A stretch of DNA of 8,232 nucleotides from Bacteroidales bacterium UBA3696 (GTDB lineage: Bacteria; Bacteroidota; Bacteroidia; Bacteroidales; Paludibacteraceae): contig DFIN01000047.1 in the NCBI GenBank assembly GCA_002372135.1, positions 13,780 through 22,011 of the forward strand, in the 5' to 3' direction. Positions 5,612 through 8,232 of the stretch are shown here, one piece after another. The notes beneath the pieces are model-generated. The model had not been told where the DNA came from, did no database searches, and saw only the letters and a list, made by a program, of their open reading frames with translations. A program made the position numbers and the translations under genes. How positions within the stretch are numbered: the stretch's first letter is position 1; the number at the start of each line of letters is the position of its first letter.

Positions 5612-7642
5612 TTATTTATCTTGTACAAGTTCACCTAACATATTGTACCATTTGCCATCGCGCAAGATAAAGATTTGTCCGTTGCGCATCACTTTTTGGG
5701 CGGTCTGTTCGGGTAGTACTTGCTCATTGAGGGCAGAAGCGACACCTTTGCTTCGGGCATAGATGGTCACAGGTTCTTGTCCTTGGGCGTATGCCGAGAA
5801 TATGTGGTTACTCTTATTGTAACGAAGTATATTGCGCTTATTGCCACCTTGTGCCACTATTTCCGCCTCTCCATCTACGATGGAGATAGCCCATGAACTA
5901 TTGTCGGTCAGACCGACTTGGGTACGGAGATAATTTTTGGTAGAGGAAGCGGCATAGAGGTAGCCCGAAACGACCTCTAATCCGTACGTGTCTGTCTGAT
6001 TACCTGCGGTCAAGGTGATGATTTGGACATCTGTATTGTCATCCTCAATCTCAATGGCATCGTCGTTGATGGTAACAGCCGCTTCGGATCGGTTGTTGTT
6101 TCCTTGGGTCGTACTAAGTGCCACGCTGTTCTCTTCATTTACGATTAGGATCTCCATATCCGTTTCTAATTCGCTTGCGTCCGTCACACGCACGAAAGCA
6201 TCGGACATCGCTACTTCGCTTGTAACCGTAATGGTAGCGGTGGCAGACTTGTTTTCTGCCGTGGCGGTAATGGTAGCAGTGCCTTGTTTCAGCCCCTTTA
6301 CTACCCCGTTATTCACCGAAACGACTTGCGGATTGGACGAAGTCCATGTGGCATTACGGATAGTGGCATCAGCGGGAGCGATGGTAGCCTTCAAGGGTTG
6401 TTTTTCATTGATTTTGAGCGTCAGTGCCGTCGGGGATACGGCGATGGAAGTAACATGCACGGTATCAATCACCTGCGGTTCGATACCGAGGATAGCATCC
6501 AAATCATAGGAAAAGTCGTATCCGGAAGCCTCTAAGGCCGAGATTGCAAAGTAGCCGTTATCATCGCCCGACCACCCCCAGTTGATATGAAATTTACCAC
6601 TGGCATCGCGCCCGTCGCATACAAACTCGTGACCACCTTCCTGCCACTCGTCGTTTCCGCCCATGATAATCGGTCTGCCTGCTTCAAGATCAGCGTGGAA
6701 ATAGGATGTCAATTGGGTAGTGGTTACGCTATATTCAGCAGGTGAATACATGGTTGTACCATATTCGCGTTTGCTCCATTGAGTAACAAACTTCTCCACT
6801 TTATAGCCCAAATAGGTAGCCAGTCCGCGAGCCATATTGTCGGTTTGCGTGCCACTACCTGCGTCATACGAATAGTCCATATCGCTTGCCACGCCGCAAT
6901 GGTACATAAGGGTTGCAATCGCCTTGGCTTGGGCTGAGGTATAGTTGTTTTTAGTGTACTTTTCGAGCATATTGTCCCAATCGTAGGTCGTAGCCCCAAA
7001 GTCCACGGAAAGGACTTTGTTGAGTGTGGCAGTGGTATACGAATAGGTGCCGGTACCCTGTGCGGGATATTTCCATTTGCGCATTACCTGAGCAGCCGCG
7101 GTGGCTACACAGCCTGTCAATGAGCGGTGGGTCCCGTCCATCGGACAAAGGTTGCTATATGGTGCTTCTTGGTCATACTCGATGTTACCCAATAGCGGGG
7201 CGATTGGCGTATAGGCTTGCGATTGTTTGTGCGCAGCCACTGCTGTTTCGTCGGTCATCGTAGCTATCTGCTTGCTATAACGGCTGAGCCACCAACGCAG
7301 ATGCGGATTGGCTTTTTCCATATCAAACGAACCGGCATCTGTATATCCCAAAATCGTTTCCGTGCGGTCGTCAGCACTAACAATCACGGCACCATTGCCC
7401 TCGCTTTGGTTGAATACATAGTAAGCAGGCGCTGTTTGGTTCGTTTTTAAGCCCGTATAGGCTAATCGCATGGAAGCAGCGGTTCGCGGCGAAGCATACC
7501 GCGCACGAAGAGCCGGCGATTGGTTCATAAACTCGGCTGCCAAACGGGCAGCATCCTCCACTGTTCGCTCACCCGCCCAAAGATTAAAGGTAAGCAGTCC
7601 CATAAATAGATATGAAACAAGGCGTTTCATGGTGTGTTTCAT
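5612..7642 (-). CDS. Secreted C10-family (streptopain-type) cysteine protease
   Basis: Exported papain-fold protease of 676 residues, made as a proenzyme. A signal peptide (about 1-23, ending FNLWA-G) is followed by a propeptide of ~24-140. Its AYYVFNQSEGNGAVIVSADD (73-92) resembles the prodomain/inhibitor fold of SpeB-like enzymes. The catalytic domain spans ~145-388. Nucleophile Cys178 lies in SLTGCVATAAAQVMRKW, and catalytic His338 in GGHEFVCDG, followed by FHINWGWSGDDNGYF (351-365) exactly as in streptopain. Residues 397-474 are a BIG_2 immunoglobulin-like domain ending GLKQGTATITATAENKSATA. Residues ~478-630 are a beta-rich domain I do not recognise by name. The last 27 residues (650-676) are the shared tail. 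ATG 7642 gives the usual charged MKHTMKRLV start; ATG 7657 (five residues longer) and ATG 7630 are alternatives. Substrate and role (nutrient degradation or host proteins) are not visible. Confidence 0.95.
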   Translation of the reverse strand: MKHTMKRLVSYLFMGLLTFNLWAGERTVEDAARLAAEFMNQSPALRARYASPRTAASMRLAYTGLKTNQTAPAYYVFNQSEGNGAVIVSADDRTETILGYTDAGSFDMEKANPHLRWWLSRYSKQIATMTDETAVAAHKQSQAYTPIAPLLGNIEYDQEAPYSNLCPMDGTHRSLTGCVATAAAQVMRKWKYPAQGTGTYSYTTATLNKVLSVDFGATTYDWDNMLEKYTKNNYTSAQAKAIATLMYHCGVASDMDYSYDAGSGTQTDNMARGLATYLGYKVEKFVTQWSKREYGTTMYSPAEYSVTTTQLTSYFHADLEAGRPIIMGGNDEWQEGGHEFVCDGRDASGKFHINWGWSGDDNGYFAISALEASGYDFSYDLDAILGIEPQVIDTVHVTSIAVSPTALTLKINEKQPLKATIAPADATIRNATWTSSNPQVVSVNNGVVKGLKQGTATITATAENKSATATITVTSEVAMSDAFVRVTDASELETDMEILIVNEENSVALSTTQGNNNRSEAAVTINDDAIEIEDDNTDVQIITLTAGNQTDTYGLEVVSGYLYAASSTKNYLRTQVGLTDNSSWAISIVDGEAEIVAQGGNKRNILRYNKSNHIFSAYAQGQEPVTIYARSKGVASALNEQVLPEQTAQKVMRNGQIFILRDGKWYNMLGELVQDK

Positions 7643-7676
7643 GATAATAAAATCCATTGTTAATAAATTCCAACTT

Positions 7677-7696
7677 GTATCGGATCCATCCGATAC
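7677..7696. promoter_or_regulatory. Perfect dyad ahead of the protease gene (possible operator or RNA hairpin)
   Basis: The arms GTATCGGAT (7677-7685) and ATCCGATAC (7688-7696) are perfect inverted repeats separated by CC. As RNA this would fold to an 8-bp stem with a 4-nt loop. It lies 34 bp upstream of ATG 7642 and 13 bp past the neighbouring hairpin at 7710-7736. No T-run follows it on either strand, so it is a poor terminator. Binding site or leader hairpin are both possible. No -7 box is visible between it and the protease start. Confidence 0.5.
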
Positions 7697-7709
7697 CCTA
7701 TTTTAGCAA

Positions 7710-7736
7710 GTAAGGGCGGTAGTCAGCCGCCCTTAC
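7710..7736 (-). terminator. Strong hairpin after the right-hand gene (weak or partial terminator)
   Basis: GTAAGGGCGG (7710-7719) and CCGCCCTTAC (7727-7736) form a perfect 10-bp GC-rich stem with a 7-nt loop. It lies about 18 nt past the stop codon at 7755. On the minus strand the bases after the stem are TTGCTAAAAT, with no proper T-tract. It may stabilise the upstream mRNA 3' end or give partial read-through into the protease gene rather than full termination. On the plus strand no gene reads into it. Confidence 0.55.
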
Positions 7737-7754
7737 CTTCGTATGGGCTACAGG

Positions 7755-8232
7755 TTAGCGAACCTGCATGCCTTGTACATTGTACATCTTACCGTCGCGA
7801 ATGATGTAGAGTACACCGTCCACAAGAACTTTGGCTTTTACGCCTTCCATGCGGATTTCGTCCAAACCGGTGGTGCTGCTCGGATAAACCACACTGAGTT
7901 TCTTCTCGTCAGCATTCCAGTTGAAGGTGTATTCGCCGGCGGTCTCAACCACAAGACGGATATTCGCATTTACGTCGCTGTACAATATCCAGTCGGTGCA
8001 GTTGTCTTTATTCATCTCGCCGTCTGCGCTGTACCAAACCATACCCTCAGCGGTAACCTCGATGACCTTCATCTCATAGGTCTTCACTTCGATCAGGCTC
8101 ATGGTGATAGTGCCATCTTCAAATTTCACCTTACCATCAGCCCAGTTGGTCATGTCGCCTGCAAGATAGAAGCCCAGATCAAGTTCGGGATCATCGATAG
8201 TTTCGGGCTCAGGAATAACTACGGAAATCATG
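7755..8232 (-). CDS. C-terminal part of an exported protein with carbohydrate-binding-like module (5' end outside window)
   Basis: The last 158 codons of a gene whose frame is still open at the right edge; the Met at 8229-8231 is probably internal. An acidic, proline-containing linker (VIPEPETIDDPELD) leads into a beta-sandwich module of ~100 residues. It begins GFYLAGDMTNWADGKVKF, contains MVWYSADGEMNKDN and ends EYTFNWNADEKKLSVVY. The GDMTNW element matches GDMTDW in the downstream amylase and recalls the glycan-binding E-set modules CBM20/CBM48. A short linker (SSTTGLDEIRMEG) precedes the 26-residue tail KVLVDGVLYIIRDG...YNVQGMQVR shared with the two downstream proteins. The missing N-terminus may hold a catalytic domain or more binding modules. 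Exported location is inferred from the tail and neighbours; no signal peptide is in the window. Confidence 0.85.
   Translation of the reverse strand, partial: MISVVIPEPETIDDPELDLGFYLAGDMTNWADGKVKFEDGTITMSLIEVKTYEMKVIEVTAEGMVWYSADGEMNKDNCTDWILYSDVNANIRLVVETAGEYTFNWNADEKKLSVVYPSSTTGLDEIRMEGVKAKVLVDGVLYIIRDGKMYNVQGMQVR

Noticed and set aside
6015..6509. 164-residue plus-strand open frame rich in Ser/Val/Ala, looking membrane-like
   Set aside because: The composition is the complement of the Thr/Ala-rich BIG_2 domain of the protease; no independent evidence for a gene.
1..8232. Search for CRISPR arrays, insertion sequences, att sites or toxin-antitoxin pairs
   Set aside because: No spaced direct repeats, transposase motifs, target-site duplications or small paired genes were seen; the tRNA-Glu 3' end is not repeated elsewhere in the window.

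Overview
The window looks like a chromosomal segment of a Bacteroidales bacterium (phylum Bacteroidota), probably from a gut or oral lineage of the Prevotella/Porphyromonas/Paludibacter type. The evidence is: promoters of the Bacteroidota form TTTG-N19/20-TAnnTTTG; no Shine-Dalgarno-like sequence at the starts I examined; an AraC regulator and a sensor kinase of the kind common in that phylum; and secreted GH13 and C10 (streptopain-type) enzymes with C-terminal tails resembling those of Bacteroidota exported proteins. The species cannot be named from the sequence alone.

Left half (1-3062), housekeeping and regulation. The 5' part of a tRNA, probably tRNA-Pro, lies on the minus strand at the left edge. 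Seven bases away is the end of an AraC-family regulator gene (minus, start at 885). Divergent from it is ispE (plus, 1027-1842), a kinase of the MEP isoprenoid pathway. ispE converges on a membrane sensor histidine kinase gene (minus, 1720-2880), and their coding 3' ends overlap by 123 bp. The upstream region of the kinase is shared with a tRNA-Glu(CUC) gene (plus, 2955-3030), which has a textbook Bacteroidota promoter and a strong intrinsic terminator.

Right half (3063-8232), an export cluster on the minus strand. In transcription order it holds: the 3' end of a gene with a carbohydrate-binding-like E-set module (its start is beyond the window), a C10 cysteine protease, and, 16 bp further on, a large secreted GH13 alpha-amylase-type enzyme. 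The amylase and protease have type I signal peptides and no lipobox. All three proteins end in the same kind of 26-27-residue tail, roughly KVLxDGxxxIxRDGxxYxxxG followed by a basic end. The shared tail suggests one common export or anchoring route, possibly a short relative of the type IX secretion C-terminal signal. The tRNA-Glu terminator hairpin probably also ends this operon from the other side. No susC/susD genes are visible, and the operon promoter lies outside the window.

The most interesting points are the shared short C-terminal tail, the pairing of a protease with an amylase in one transcription unit, the in-phase antisense overlap of ispE and the kinase, and a perfect dyad just ahead of the protease gene.
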